This document shows, one piece after another, positions 1-8,033 of a DNA stretch of 10,763 bases. This DNA is from Campylobacteraceae bacterium (lineage in GTDB: Bacteria > Campylobacterota > Campylobacteria > Campylobacterales > Sulfurovaceae), in assembly GCA_026985655.1 (NCBI GenBank), contig JALSQB010000132.1:1-10763 (forward strand). Direction: 5' to 3'. Below the pieces are notes generated by a model, which was given only the letters and a program-made list of their open reading frames with translations, was not told where the DNA came from and did no database searches. The first letter of the stretch is position 1. Every line of letters begins with the position of its first letter. Position numbers and translations under genes: made by a program.

Positions 1-63
1 TGCTTGTGTTGTTGTTATGAGTAATAATACAGAAAATGCAATTGTTAGCTTGGGTATAAACAT
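1..63 (-). CDS. N-terminus of an exported protein, cut by the window edge
   Basis: The start ATG is at 63..61 and the frame stays open to the window edge, giving 21 residues. They read MFIPKLTIAFSV, then LLLIT, then TTQA: one lysine near the start, a hydrophobic core and a small-residue end (T-Q-A) that fits signal peptidase I cleavage. An AGGA ribosome binding site lies a few bases upstream (about 72..69 on the minus strand), and a -10-like box precedes it. It reads in the same direction as serA, about 110 bp after the serA stop. The body of the protein is outside the window, so its function cannot be given. Signal peptide and ribosome binding site together make a real gene likely, although only 63 bases are seen. 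Confidence 0.6.
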   Translation of the reverse strand, partial: MFIPKLTIAFSVLLLITTTQA

Positions 64-89
64 AAATATCCTTTTACTTATAATATAGA

Positions 90-95
90 ATTATA
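90..95 (-). promoter_or_regulatory. Possible -10 box for the truncated exported-protein gene
   Basis: The minus strand reads TATAAT at 95..90, about 26 bases before the ATG at 63. There is no -35 match. Instead three phased 10-bp T-tract repeats lie directly upstream (128..99), which resembles the periodic AT-rich upstream signal described for Campylobacterota housekeeping promoters. The surrounding DNA is so AT-rich that chance boxes are common. Confidence 0.4.
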
Positions 96-98
96 ATT

Positions 99-128
99 AA
101 AAGGAGTTAAAAGAAGTTGAAAGGAGAT
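99..128. repeat. Three imperfect 10-bp tandem units
   Basis: The plus strand reads AAAAGGAGTT (99-108), AAAAGAAGTT (109-118) and GAAAGGAGAT (119-128). The units differ from each other at one to four positions. The period equals about one DNA helical turn, and the array ends just upstream of the putative -10 box at 95..90 of the leftward exported-protein gene. On the minus strand each unit ends in a short T-tract. Confidence 0.6.
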
Positions 129-151
129 AAGATAAATAAAATTTATCTTAT
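127..151 (-). terminator. Perfect 11-bp hairpin after serA, possible terminator
   Basis: ATAAGATAAAT (127-137) and ATTTATCTTAT (141-151) are exact reverse complements around an AAA loop. The hairpin begins about 20 bp past the serA stop, as expected of a 3' end. It is nearly all A/T. In the serA direction it is followed by CTCCTTTC rather than a clean U-run, and the T-rich side faces the plus direction. It may therefore be a weak terminator, a 3'-end stabiliser or an operator. Confidence 0.4.
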
Positions 152-172
152 TGATATATTTTTATCATTATT

Positions 173-1762
173 TTAGATGCTGACATGATTAACTTTAATA
201 CACGCCTCTAATTCTGCCAGTTTAGCAATGACTGTTTCAGAGATGTTTCCATCTACTTTAACAACGGCTAGGGCGTGTGATTTATTATCTCGACCTAATC
301 TAAAATCTGCGATATTAAGACCATCTGATGAGATAATTTTCCCAATATCACCAATAACACCAGGTACATCTGTATTTCTAAATAAAATAAGATTTCCTTT
401 TGGTTCAAGGTCTAGTTTGTAGCCATCAATATCCATAATACGTAAAGTTTGTTCACCAAAAACAGTACCTGCAATAAAAAAGTCACCACCATCAGTGCTT
501 ATTTTCAGACTTATTTTATTGGTTAAACCAGAGTTATTAATGGCAGTCTCTTTAATAATTTTAATATTACGATCTTCTGCAACAAACTCAGCATTAACAT
601 AATTGATGTTGTCTTGTAGCGATTCACTTAATACACCAACCGTAGCAAAAGTTGTGAGTGAATCTAAATAATCAGAAACATCACCTTTAGTTGTCACTTT
701 TATGCTTTTAATTGTTGAACGGGTAGCTTGTGCTGCAATATTTCCCATTTTTTGAATAAGTTCAAGATAAGGACGTAAAAAATCTGGAAGCTCACTCTCT
801 TTAATTGGTAAATTTAAAGCATTTGGATAAGCAATGTTTTTTGCTGCTTCAATGGCATTTGACGCTGCTTGAATGGCAATGTTCTGCTGAGACTCTTTTG
901 TGTTTGCACCTAAGTGAGGGGTAACAGTAACATTGTCTAAGTCTAAAAGAGGGTGTTCAGTGGCTGGTTCTTTGTTAAAAACATCAATCCCCGCCATATG
1001 AATTTTTCCAGAAGTTAATCCTTGAAGTAGGGCTTCTTCATTGAAAAGTCCTCCTCTAGCACAGTTAATTAGTACCACACCATCTTTCATCTTGGCAATT
1101 TCAGCTTTATCAATCATTCCAATGGTTTCTTTGTTTTTAGGTGTGTGAATGGTAATAATATCACAAGCTAAAATATCATCGAAATTTTTAGTATAAGCAA
1201 TGTCAGCATCGGTAGCTTTTCTTGGGTCAATGTAAGGGTCATACGCAATAACATCCATCTCAAATGCTTTGGCTCTTTTACCTACACGTGAACCGATGTT
1301 TCCAAAACCAATAATTCCTAATTTTTTACCGTAAAGTTCAGTTCCATACCAATCTTGTCGTCGCCAAACTCTATCTAATTTTAGGTTATTATGTGCATAC
1401 GGAAATTGACGCACACAGGAGAGCATATGGGTTAAGGTAAGTTCAACAGCAGCTATGGTATTGGCAGTTGGTACGTTCATAACCACAATACCTTTTTTAC
1501 TACAACCTTCAATATCTACATTATCAACCCCAACACCAGCACGTACAACTGATTTTACTTTATGGGCATTATCAAGAAAAGCTTGATCCACATCGGTAGA
1601 AGAACGGGTAATGGCAACATCAGCAAGAGGAATAATTTCACAGATGAGCTTGTCTTTAGGCTCATCTGCTGCATTAATTAGATTTATAGCAGGATCATTT
1701 GCGAGAATATCCAAACCCTTTTGGTGGATATGGTCACAAACTACAATGGTGATTTTAGACAT
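173..1762 (-). CDS. serA: D-3-phosphoglycerate dehydrogenase (long form with ACT domain)
   Basis: Catalyses NAD-dependent oxidation of 3-phosphoglycerate to 3-phosphohydroxypyruvate, the first step of serine synthesis, in the cytoplasm. The 529 residues fit the long (type 1) form. Residues 1-315 carry the substrate and nucleotide-binding folds, with the Rossmann loop GFGNIG at 152-157 and the catalytic set R236 (NCARGG), E265 (FNKEP) and H283 (PHLGANT). A middle segment (about 320-450) matches the allosteric substrate-binding region. The C-terminal 75 residues form an ACT domain (RNTDVPGVIGDIG), which in this family usually senses serine. The start at 1762 is preceded by AGGA at 1776..1773, overlapping the rpsA TAG stop. 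The gene follows rpsA by 12 nt, so co-transcription and probable translational linkage are expected. Nothing looks broken. Confidence 0.97.
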   Translation of the reverse strand: MSKITIVVCDHIHQKGLDILANDPAINLINAADEPKDKLICEIIPLADVAITRSSTDVDQAFLDNAHKVKSVVRAGVGVDNVDIEGCSKKGIVVMNVPTANTIAAVELTLTHMLSCVRQFPYAHNNLKLDRVWRRQDWYGTELYGKKLGIIGFGNIGSRVGKRAKAFEMDVIAYDPYIDPRKATDADIAYTKNFDDILACDIITIHTPKNKETIGMIDKAEIAKMKDGVVLINCARGGLFNEEALLQGLTSGKIHMAGIDVFNKEPATEHPLLDLDNVTVTPHLGANTKESQQNIAIQAASNAIEAAKNIAYPNALNLPIKESELPDFLRPYLELIQKMGNIAAQATRSTIKSIKVTTKGDVSDYLDSLTTFATVGVLSESLQDNINYVNAEFVAEDRNIKIIKETAINNSGLTNKISLKISTDGGDFFIAGTVFGEQTLRIMDIDGYKLDLEPKGNLILFRNTDVPGVIGDIGKIISSDGLNIADFRLGRDNKSHALAVVKVDGNISETVIAKLAELEACIKVNHVSI

Positions 1763-1774
1763 CTTTAGTAGTTC

Positions 1775-3439
1775 CTAGTTTCTTTTGAAATCGCCAAAAG
1801 CATCACCAAGCGTCATACTGTCATCTTGCTCAGCATTAAGTTTGTCCAGTGCTTCACGCTCTTCTTGACGTTCAAGTCTTCGAACAGAAATTCTAATTCT
1901 ATCAGATTTAGCATCGAGGAAAGAGATAACGGCTCTAATCTCTTGACCTTTTTCAACCTCTTCTTCTTTTAAAGGATGTAAATCATCAAGTCTAAGAAGT
2001 GCATCAACACCAGGTTCAATAGAGACAAAGATACCGAAATCTTTTTTATCTTTTACAGTTCCTTCAACAATGTCACCAAGTTTATGGTCTTTTGCATAAG
2101 CAGCAACAGGAGACTCTTGCATTGCTTTAATACTTAGAGAAACTTTACCTTCTTCACGGTCAATTTTAATGATTTTAACTTCAATTTCATCACCAGATTT
2201 GTAAAGTTCTTTAGCAGGTTCTGATTTTTCCCAAGATAACTCTTGGTTATGTAATAGACCCTCAACTGCACCAATTTTAAGGAATGCACCAAAATCAGTT
2301 ACTGATGAAACAGTACCTGTAATAATATCTCCTACTCTATTTGCTGAAGCAAATTTATCAATCGGTTTTGGAAGTAAAGTTTTTCTTGAAACTCTAAGTC
2401 TTCTTTGTTGTTTATCAATTTCAATGATTTGAACATCAATTACTTGGTCAATTTCAATATGATCTTGTGGGTGTTTTACATTCTTTTCCCAAGAGAGTTC
2501 AGACACATGTAAGAATGCTTCTAAATCTTCACCTAAATCAACAAATGCACCATACGGTTCAATGTTAGAAACAGTTACAGAAACTGTATCTCCTGCTCTA
2601 AGTGTGTTATCAATGTTTTTCCATGGGTCAAGATTTGCCTCTTTAATAGAAAGAGAAAGGTGTCTTTTCTTTTTATCATACTCCATAGCAATAACATTAA
2701 CTTCATCACCCTCTTTGTAGTATTTAGAAGGATTAACTGGACCTTTGTGAGAAATTTGAGAGTAGTGAACTAAACCGTCCATACCACCAACATCTACAAA
2801 CATACCATAAGAGGTAATCTTTTTAATTGTACCAACAACAACTGCTTTGTTTTCTAATAATCTATCTACAATCTCTTGTGTTTCAGCTTTTTCTCGCTCA
2901 ATAAGTGCTTTTCTTGAAACGACAACAGAGTTTTTATCTTTATCAACTTTTACAATAAGTGCTTTAATTTGCTTTCCAATTGGATCAACTTTATAAGAAA
3001 TGTAAGAGAGTGTACGTGGCATAAAAAACTCTAAACCAGAAACATCTACAACAAATCCACCTTTGTTTTTCTTAGTAATTGTACCTTCAACAACATACTC
3101 TTGCTCTTCATCATACTCTTCAATAAACTCAGCAAGTGCTGCTCTTTGCTCTGCTAATTCATAAGATACATTAGGTCTTTCACCTCTTTGTCCAGTGATT
3201 ACTACTTGAATAGTTTCACCCTCTTTAAAGAATATCTCACCATCTTCATCTCTAATTTGATCTAATGACATAAGTGCTTCATTTTTACGACCAATATCAA
3301 TAACTACTTGATTATCTTCTTCAATTATCTTAACGATAGTACCATCTACTAAATCACTCTTGCTGTCTGTTTTTTTGAACGACTCCTCGAGCATCGCTCC
3401 AAAATCTACGTCTTCTATTTCGATATCTTCGAATTTCAT
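1775..3439 (-). CDS. rpsA: 30S ribosomal protein S1
   Basis: S1 binds mRNA at the 30S platform and helps translation initiation. The 554-residue product has six S1 (OB-fold) repeats, at roughly residues 31-97, 116-177, 199-267, 284-353, 370-438 and 455-522. Several carry the typical pattern YGMFVDVG, YGAFVDLG, DFGAFLKIG or DFGIFVSI and an HxSELSW-like turn. An acidic N-terminus and a charged tail flank them. Six repeats and this length are normal for Gram-negative S1. I chose ATG at 3439 because AAGGA (3453..3449) lies 9 nt upstream. An in-frame TTG at 3448 directly abuts that site and would leave no spacing. ispH lies upstream and serA 12 nt downstream. A -10 box at 3480..3475 suggests a promoter of its own, fitting the high demand for S1. 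Confidence 0.96.
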   Translation of the reverse strand: MKFEDIEIEDVDFGAMLEESFKKTDSKSDLVDGTIVKIIEEDNQVVIDIGRKNEALMSLDQIRDEDGEIFFKEGETIQVVITGQRGERPNVSYELAEQRAALAEFIEEYDEEQEYVVEGTITKKNKGGFVVDVSGLEFFMPRTLSYISYKVDPIGKQIKALIVKVDKDKNSVVVSRKALIEREKAETQEIVDRLLENKAVVVGTIKKITSYGMFVDVGGMDGLVHYSQISHKGPVNPSKYYKEGDEVNVIAMEYDKKKRHLSLSIKEANLDPWKNIDNTLRAGDTVSVTVSNIEPYGAFVDLGEDLEAFLHVSELSWEKNVKHPQDHIEIDQVIDVQIIEIDKQQRRLRVSRKTLLPKPIDKFASANRVGDIITGTVSSVTDFGAFLKIGAVEGLLHNQELSWEKSEPAKELYKSGDEIEVKIIKIDREEGKVSLSIKAMQESPVAAYAKDHKLGDIVEGTVKDKKDFGIFVSIEPGVDALLRLDDLHPLKEEEVEKGQEIRAVISFLDAKSDRIRISVRRLERQEEREALDKLNAEQDDSMTLGDAFGDFKRN

Positions 3440-3474
3440 GTTTGCCAATCCTTGCTTGTGCCTAATTTTGCGCT

Positions 3475-3480
3475 ATTATA
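3475..3480 (-). promoter_or_regulatory. -10 box of the rpsA-serA promoter
   Basis: The minus strand reads GTATAATAG, a perfect TATAAT at 3480..3475 and 35 nt before the rpsA ATG. This predicts a leader of about 30 nt. No -35 consensus is seen 17 nt upstream, only AT-rich DNA, which is usual for housekeeping promoters in Campylobacterota. It lies in the largest gap inside the gene cluster (3440-3569). No convincing terminator separates ispH from it, so read-through from the upstream genes probably adds to it. Confidence 0.55.
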
Positions 3481-3569
3481 CTCTTTTATATTTAATGCTA
3501 TATGAAAAGAGGATAATATGGGCTTGAAGCACTTTAAGTTTTAAGAATTAACACGGTTTAATAGCGTTA

Positions 3570-4403
3570 TTAAGAGATTTTTTCTATTTTCTTAATAACA
3601 TTTTGGACAATCCAATCTGGGGTTGAAGCTCCTGCTGATATACCACATAGATTTTTATTGTTAAACCATGAGGCTTCAAGTTCTTCTTCATTTTCAATCA
3701 AATAGCTGTCTGGACAATTATTTTGTGAAATACTATGAAGCATTTTTGTGTTAGAAGAGTGTTTTCCTCCAATCACAATCATAATATCAGCTTTTTGTGC
3801 CAGTTCAGCTGCGGCATCTTGATTTTCAAAGGTGGCATTACAAATGGTATTAAAAACACGAACCTCTTTATGGGTTTGAATCAAAGCAGAAACAATTTTA
3901 GCAAAATCTTCAGGTTTTTTTGTGGTTTGAGAAACCACAGCTACTTTGTTCTTTAATGGCAATTCATTTAACTCTTTAGGATCAAGTACAATAAACGCAT
4001 CATCAGCTTTAGTAGCATAAGAGACCACTCCTTTAATTTCAGGGTGCTTTTTGTCTCCAAATATTACAATAGAATAGCCCTCATTACTCATCTTTTCCAC
4101 AATATTTTGTGGGGTAGTGACATACGGACAAGTAGCATCAATAATTTTGTTTTTTTGTTTTTTAAGAAGTGCTAACTCATTTTTGGGAATACCATGGGTA
4201 CGAATAACCACAGCATTATCATTTTTAATATCTTTAATATCTTCAACAAGACCAATATTAAAACCCTCTTTAAGCCGATTAATTTCATCTTTATTGTGAA
4301 TGAGTGGACCATAGGTAAAAGAGTTTTTATGCTCCTCTGCAATTTCAATGGCACGTTTCACACCATAGCAGAAGCCATAGCTTGAGGCAAGTTCTATTTT
4401 CAT
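3570..4403 (-). CDS. ispH: 4-hydroxy-3-methylbut-2-enyl diphosphate reductase (IspH/LytB)
   Basis: Performs the last step of the non-mevalonate (MEP) isoprenoid pathway, reducing HMBPP to isopentenyl and dimethylallyl diphosphate with a 4Fe-4S cluster. The 277 residues match the compact bacterial form. The three cluster cysteines are C12 (GFCYGV), C92 (ATCPYV) and C188 (TICNAT). Substrate-binding residues of the family are present: H36 (LIHN), H70 (RTHG), H120 and E122 (KHPEIKG), the SQTT loop near 158-161, SSN at 216-218 and S260 (GASTPD). I chose ATG at 4403 because the protein then begins MKIELASSYGFCYG as the family does, with AAGGA at 4416..4412. A longer reading from 4481 would run into aroA. 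The start is 4 nt after the aroA stop, so translation is probably coupled. Confidence 0.96.
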   Translation of the reverse strand: MKIELASSYGFCYGVKRAIEIAEEHKNSFTYGPLIHNKDEINRLKEGFNIGLVEDIKDIKNDNAVVIRTHGIPKNELALLKKQKNKIIDATCPYVTTPQNIVEKMSNEGYSIVIFGDKKHPEIKGVVSYATKADDAFIVLDPKELNELPLKNKVAVVSQTTKKPEDFAKIVSALIQTHKEVRVFNTICNATFENQDAAAELAQKADIMIVIGGKHSSNTKMLHSISQNNCPDSYLIENEEELEASWFNNKNLCGISAGASTPDWIVQNVIKKIEKIS

Positions 4404-4407
4404 ACAG

Positions 4408-5697
4408 TTAATCCTTGATATTTGTAATTTGATTGAGTATATCAAAAAAGTTGGGAAAAGAAGTTTCAATGCAAGCCACATCTTCGATGTTCATCTTAGA
4501 TAATAGCCCAGCGATTGCAAAACTCATAGCAATTCGGTGGTCGCCATGACTATTAATGCTTGCTGACTGAATGGTGCCACCTATGATTTCATAACCATCT
4601 TCATGCTCTACGGTCTTAATCTTACAAGCATTTAAGCCTGTAAGCATGCTTGCAATTCTATCACTCTCTTTTACCCTTAGCTCTTTGGCATTTTTAACCA
4701 CGCTTGTTCCTTTTGCTGTTGCCATAGCAATACACAGAGCAGGAAGTTCATCAATGAGCCATGCGATATTTTCTTTTACTGTTATGGCTTTGAGTTGTCC
4801 ATTATAAACAATTTCAATATCGCCAATAGGTTCATAGATATTCTCTTTTTCAATGTAAGTGATTTTTGCACCCATCTGTTCTAAGATTTTATAAGCTTCA
4901 ATACGGGTAGGATTTAGCGTTACATTCTCAATAATGCTTTTAGCATTTGGCGTAATAGCAGCAGCTACTGCAAAGAAAAAGCCACTTGAAGGGTCAGCAG
5001 GAACGGTAATATTAAGTGGGTTTAACGGCTTTTTAAGAGGTTCAATTTTAATCCAAGCATCTTCTTGAAGGCTAACAGATGCACCCATACCTGAAAGCAT
5101 GCGTTCTGTATGGTCACGAGAGAGAAGCGTTTCTTTATAGTAAGAGTTGTCATCAGCTTGAAGCCCAGCTAATATAAGAGCAGATTTTACCTGTGCAGAG
5201 TCAATAGGAGATTCGTATTTAAAGGATTTTAAATTTCCACCTCTAATAGCAAGAGGGGCTAAGTTTCCTTCTTCTCTACCATCAATTTTTGCACCAATGT
5301 TACGAAGAGGAATAGCCACACGATTCATAGGACGTGAGCGTAAATATTTATCACCTGTTAAAATAAATGAACCTTCAATTCCTGAGAGTAAACCAGCATA
5401 AAGTCGCATACCTGTTCCAGCATTGCCACAATCTAAAATATTTGATGGTTCACAGAGTTTTTTAGGAGGAATAATTTCTACATTAGCACCCTCTCTTGTA
5501 ACTGTTGCCCCTAACTGTTGAGCAATGGAGAGTGAAGCTAAAGTATCTTCCCCTAAAAGAAAATTTTTAATCTTTGAGGGCTTATCTGAAAGAAGTGCAA
5601 ACATTGCACAACGGTGAGAGATAGATTTATCAGATGCAATGTCTGAACATTTTAGGGTAAATGAACTATTTTTAGGGGAAACAGTAACGTTTCTCAT
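4408..5697 (-). CDS. aroA: 3-phosphoshikimate 1-carboxyvinyltransferase (EPSP synthase)
   Basis: Joins shikimate-3-phosphate and phosphoenolpyruvate to make EPSP, the sixth step of the shikimate pathway leading to chorismate and the aromatic amino acids. The 429 residues are full length, with the two-fold inside-out alpha/beta barrel. Visible active-site pieces are K24 in SDKSISHR, NAGTGMR (92-98), SAQVK (167-171), DELPAL (316-321), RVKESDRI (341-348) and HGDHRIAM (384-391). It carries all four signatures used to define class II enzymes: RDHTE (194-198), GDK (115-117), SAQVK, and NPTR (262-265). Class I enzymes of the E. coli type lack this set. The ATG overlaps the pheT stop by ATGA, with GGAG 10 nt upstream inside pheT. 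The ispH ribosome binding site overlaps its own stop codon. Confidence 0.96.
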   Translation of the reverse strand: MRNVTVSPKNSSFTLKCSDIASDKSISHRCAMFALLSDKPSKIKNFLLGEDTLASLSIAQQLGATVTREGANVEIIPPKKLCEPSNILDCGNAGTGMRLYAGLLSGIEGSFILTGDKYLRSRPMNRVAIPLRNIGAKIDGREEGNLAPLAIRGGNLKSFKYESPIDSAQVKSALILAGLQADDNSYYKETLLSRDHTERMLSGMGASVSLQEDAWIKIEPLKKPLNPLNITVPADPSSGFFFAVAAAITPNAKSIIENVTLNPTRIEAYKILEQMGAKITYIEKENIYEPIGDIEIVYNGQLKAITVKENIAWLIDELPALCIAMATAKGTSVVKNAKELRVKESDRIASMLTGLNACKIKTVEHEDGYEIIGGTIQSASINSHGDHRIAMSFAIAGLLSKMNIEDVACIETSFPNFFDILNQITNIKD

Positions 5698-8033
5698 CGA
5701 AGCGTCGCTCCATATTCAGTTTCTAGTTTGTTAATAATGAGGGTGACAGTGTTTTCAATATCTTCCTCATTTAAGGTCTCTTCTAATGATTGGATAAATA
5801 AACGTAAGGATAAACTCTTTTCTTTTCCAAGTGTTTCATCTTCATAAACATCAACGGCATAAAACTTTTTAAGTAGTGGTAGTTTTAATGATTCTATGCT
5901 TAAAGCAACTTTTAAATAGGGAATCTCTTTATCTATTACAAAACTTAAATCTTTAAAAACACCTTGAAATTTTGAAATGTTAGAAGCATTAATATGTTGA
6001 GGTATCAACGCTTCAAAGTCTATTTCGGCCACAAAGGTCTCTTTTAAATCAAAATTCTCACAAACAGTGGGGTGAACTTTGCTTAAGTATCCACAGATTT
6101 TATTGTTAATAATAATATCAGCCGATTGATAAGGGTGAATAAGGGCATTTGATTCAAAAGAAGTTTTTAGTTCAAAATTCCCAATAATTGATGAGAGTTT
6201 TTTTACAAAAGTTTCAAAATTAATGGGCATTGGTTTCCCTGCATTGGAAACATTTTCAGACTCTTTTTGTCCTGTAAAAATTAAGCTTAATACTTCTTTT
6301 TCTTCTCTATATTCATTAAAAACAGTACCAATTTCAAAAAGTGCTGTTGATTTTTTAGAGTAACTTACATTACGTTTTGCAGCTTGTAAAAGGTTAATAA
6401 GAACAGTTGTTCTCAATGTATTCAAATCTGTCGTAATAGGATTGATAATATCTAGTTTGTCATTTAGCACTTTAAAACCATATTTTTGCAGTAAGTTTTT
6501 ATCTGCAAAGGCAAAAGAGATACTTTCATCAAATCCTGCTGAAACAGCTCGTGAGCGTAATGATTTTTTAGCAATGTATCGTTTCATCGTATTGTTATTA
6601 CGATTTTTTTCAACAAACTTTAGAGCTTTGGCTTCAATGTTGTCAATACCAATTATACGAACAATCTCTTCGCTTATGTCTTGAATATTTTGAATATCAT
6701 GTCTGTAGGCTGGAATGCTTACGCCAAATCTCTCTTCAGTTGAAGTTTGTACTTTAAAGTTTAAGGCTTTTAAGATGTTGATAATTTCAATTTTAGGAAT
6801 ATCATTCCCAATAATTTTGGAAATCTCTTCAGCTGAAATTGTGATAAGATTCTCTTCTATTTCTTCTGAACCAATAGAGAGGCTTCCATCAAAAAGCTTA
6901 GAATGATAATAGGTTTCAAATAGATAGGTTAAATAGCTTATTCCAAAACATAGACTTGGTTCTGAACCACGTGATGTATTGTAGTAGAGTTCATCTGTTT
7001 CAAGTTTCTGTTCTGAAACAACATTGACAATCTGTTCAGGATTAACATAAGAAGCTTGAAATAGTACTTTGGTTGAGGACTCATTTGCTAAAGATGATTC
7101 TTCTTGATGAATTCCTAGATGAGCACAAAGTTTATCATTGATAGAGATATGCATAACCTCATTGACATTTTTTATATTTATGACTAGTTTCTCTTCATTA
7201 TCAACGTCAATATTGCTAACATCATAAGCTCTTAAAATAACCCCTGTGGCATGGGTTAAATATTGTAAAAGGTTAGAGATAGGGTTTTGGGTTAATTTAT
7301 CGATAAAAGCGAGACGTAAGGTAAAAAGTAGGGAAGTTTTGAGTTCACTTAGATTTGCCATAACATACTCTAATGAAGCGTTAATCTCTCCTTCTGTTTT
7401 TAATTTTGCAACTCTGGCTAAACCAATTTTTTCTTGATTTTGACTTTCGTAGTCAAATGCTTTCATAGGAATATTTAGGGCTGCTGATAAATCCCTTGCC
7501 ACACCATTGATGGAGAGACAATCCCCACGGTTAGCCGTCAGCTCAATTTCAATGACTGTGTCTGCTATTTTTTTATACTCATTTATCTCTTTTCCTACAA
7601 TGAGTTCACCTATGGTTTCATCTAAAATCATAATGCCATCACCCATTGGAGGCAAACCTAATTCGGAAGCTGAACAGACCATTCCATTAGATTCAACCCC
7701 ACGAAGTTTTGCATGTTTAATCTCAAAATCTTCTGAGAGTTTTGCACCAATGGTGGCAACAGCAACATATTCAGCTTCAACAATATTGGCTGCACCACAA
7801 ACGATTTGACGGGTAATGCCTTCTGCAATCTCAATTTGACAAACATTAAGTTTGTCAGCATCTGGATGTTTTTCACAAGAGAGTACTTTTCCCACAACAA
7901 TCTTAGCAGGAATGTTATAGGTTTTAATATTATCAACTTCTAAGCCAATAGCATTAAGTGTTTTATATAGCGTATCATCAGATACTTCTGTAATGTCTAA
8001 AAAGTTATTTAACCAAGTTCGTGTAATTATCAT
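5694..8033 (-). CDS. pheT: Phenylalanyl-tRNA synthetase beta subunit
   Basis: Beta subunit of the cytoplasmic alpha2-beta2 PheRS that charges tRNA-Phe. The 779 residues hold, in order, an N-terminal EMAP II-like tRNA-binding fold (about 42-150, with HPDADKLNVCQI), the B1 region with LTANRGDCLS (165-174), a B3/B4 region (about 205-375), the B5 DNA-binding-like domain (about 395-465, PAYRHDI...DISEEIVRIIGID), the catalytic-like core, and a C-terminal anticodon-binding FDX-ACB domain (about 690-779, FKDLSFVID). The B3/B4 editing region is present in length but lacks the usual editing-site motifs. The ATG overlaps the pheS stop by 4 nt (ATGA), with GGAG 8 nt upstream. It overlaps aroA in the same way at its end. 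Equal synthesis with PheS by coupled translation is the likely purpose. Confidence 0.96.
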   Translation of the reverse strand: MIITRTWLNNFLDITEVSDDTLYKTLNAIGLEVDNIKTYNIPAKIVVGKVLSCEKHPDADKLNVCQIEIAEGITRQIVCGAANIVEAEYVAVATIGAKLSEDFEIKHAKLRGVESNGMVCSASELGLPPMGDGIMILDETIGELIVGKEINEYKKIADTVIEIELTANRGDCLSINGVARDLSAALNIPMKAFDYESQNQEKIGLARVAKLKTEGEINASLEYVMANLSELKTSLLFTLRLAFIDKLTQNPISNLLQYLTHATGVILRAYDVSNIDVDNEEKLVINIKNVNEVMHISINDKLCAHLGIHQEESSLANESSTKVLFQASYVNPEQIVNVVSEQKLETDELYYNTSRGSEPSLCFGISYLTYLFETYYHSKLFDGSLSIGSEEIEENLITISAEEISKIIGNDIPKIEIINILKALNFKVQTSTEERFGVSIPAYRHDIQNIQDISEEIVRIIGIDNIEAKALKFVEKNRNNNTMKRYIAKKSLRSRAVSAGFDESISFAFADKNLLQKYGFKVLNDKLDIINPITTDLNTLRTTVLINLLQAAKRNVSYSKKSTALFEIGTVFNEYREEKEVLSLIFTGQKESENVSNAGKPMPINFETFVKKLSSIIGNFELKTSFESNALIHPYQSADIIINNKICGYLSKVHPTVCENFDLKETFVAEIDFEALIPQHINASNISKFQGVFKDLSFVIDKEIPYLKVALSIESLKLPLLKKFYAVDVYEDETLGKEKSLSLRLFIQSLEETLNEEDIENTVTLIINKLETEYGATLR

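Noticed and set aside
3440..3448. TTG at 3448 as the rpsA start
   Set aside because: It directly abuts the AAGGA ribosome binding site with no spacing; ATG at 3439 has 9 nt spacing.
3513..3535. Palindromic GCTTGAAGC-type sequence between ispH and rpsA as a terminator
   Set aside because: The inverted halves leave a 1-nt loop and no T-run follows, so a stable hairpin is unlikely.
3735..3956. Open frames on the plus strand inside the minus-strand cluster (also at 6442-6684, 7507-7809 and 8769-9077)
   Set aside because: They run opposite well-conserved full-length genes, lack ribosome binding sites that I could see, and give no recognisable protein.
4404..4481. 26-residue N-terminal extension of IspH
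   Set aside because: It lies inside the aroA coding end, has no family counterpart, and ATG 4403 has a proper AAGGA site and the usual IspH N-terminus.
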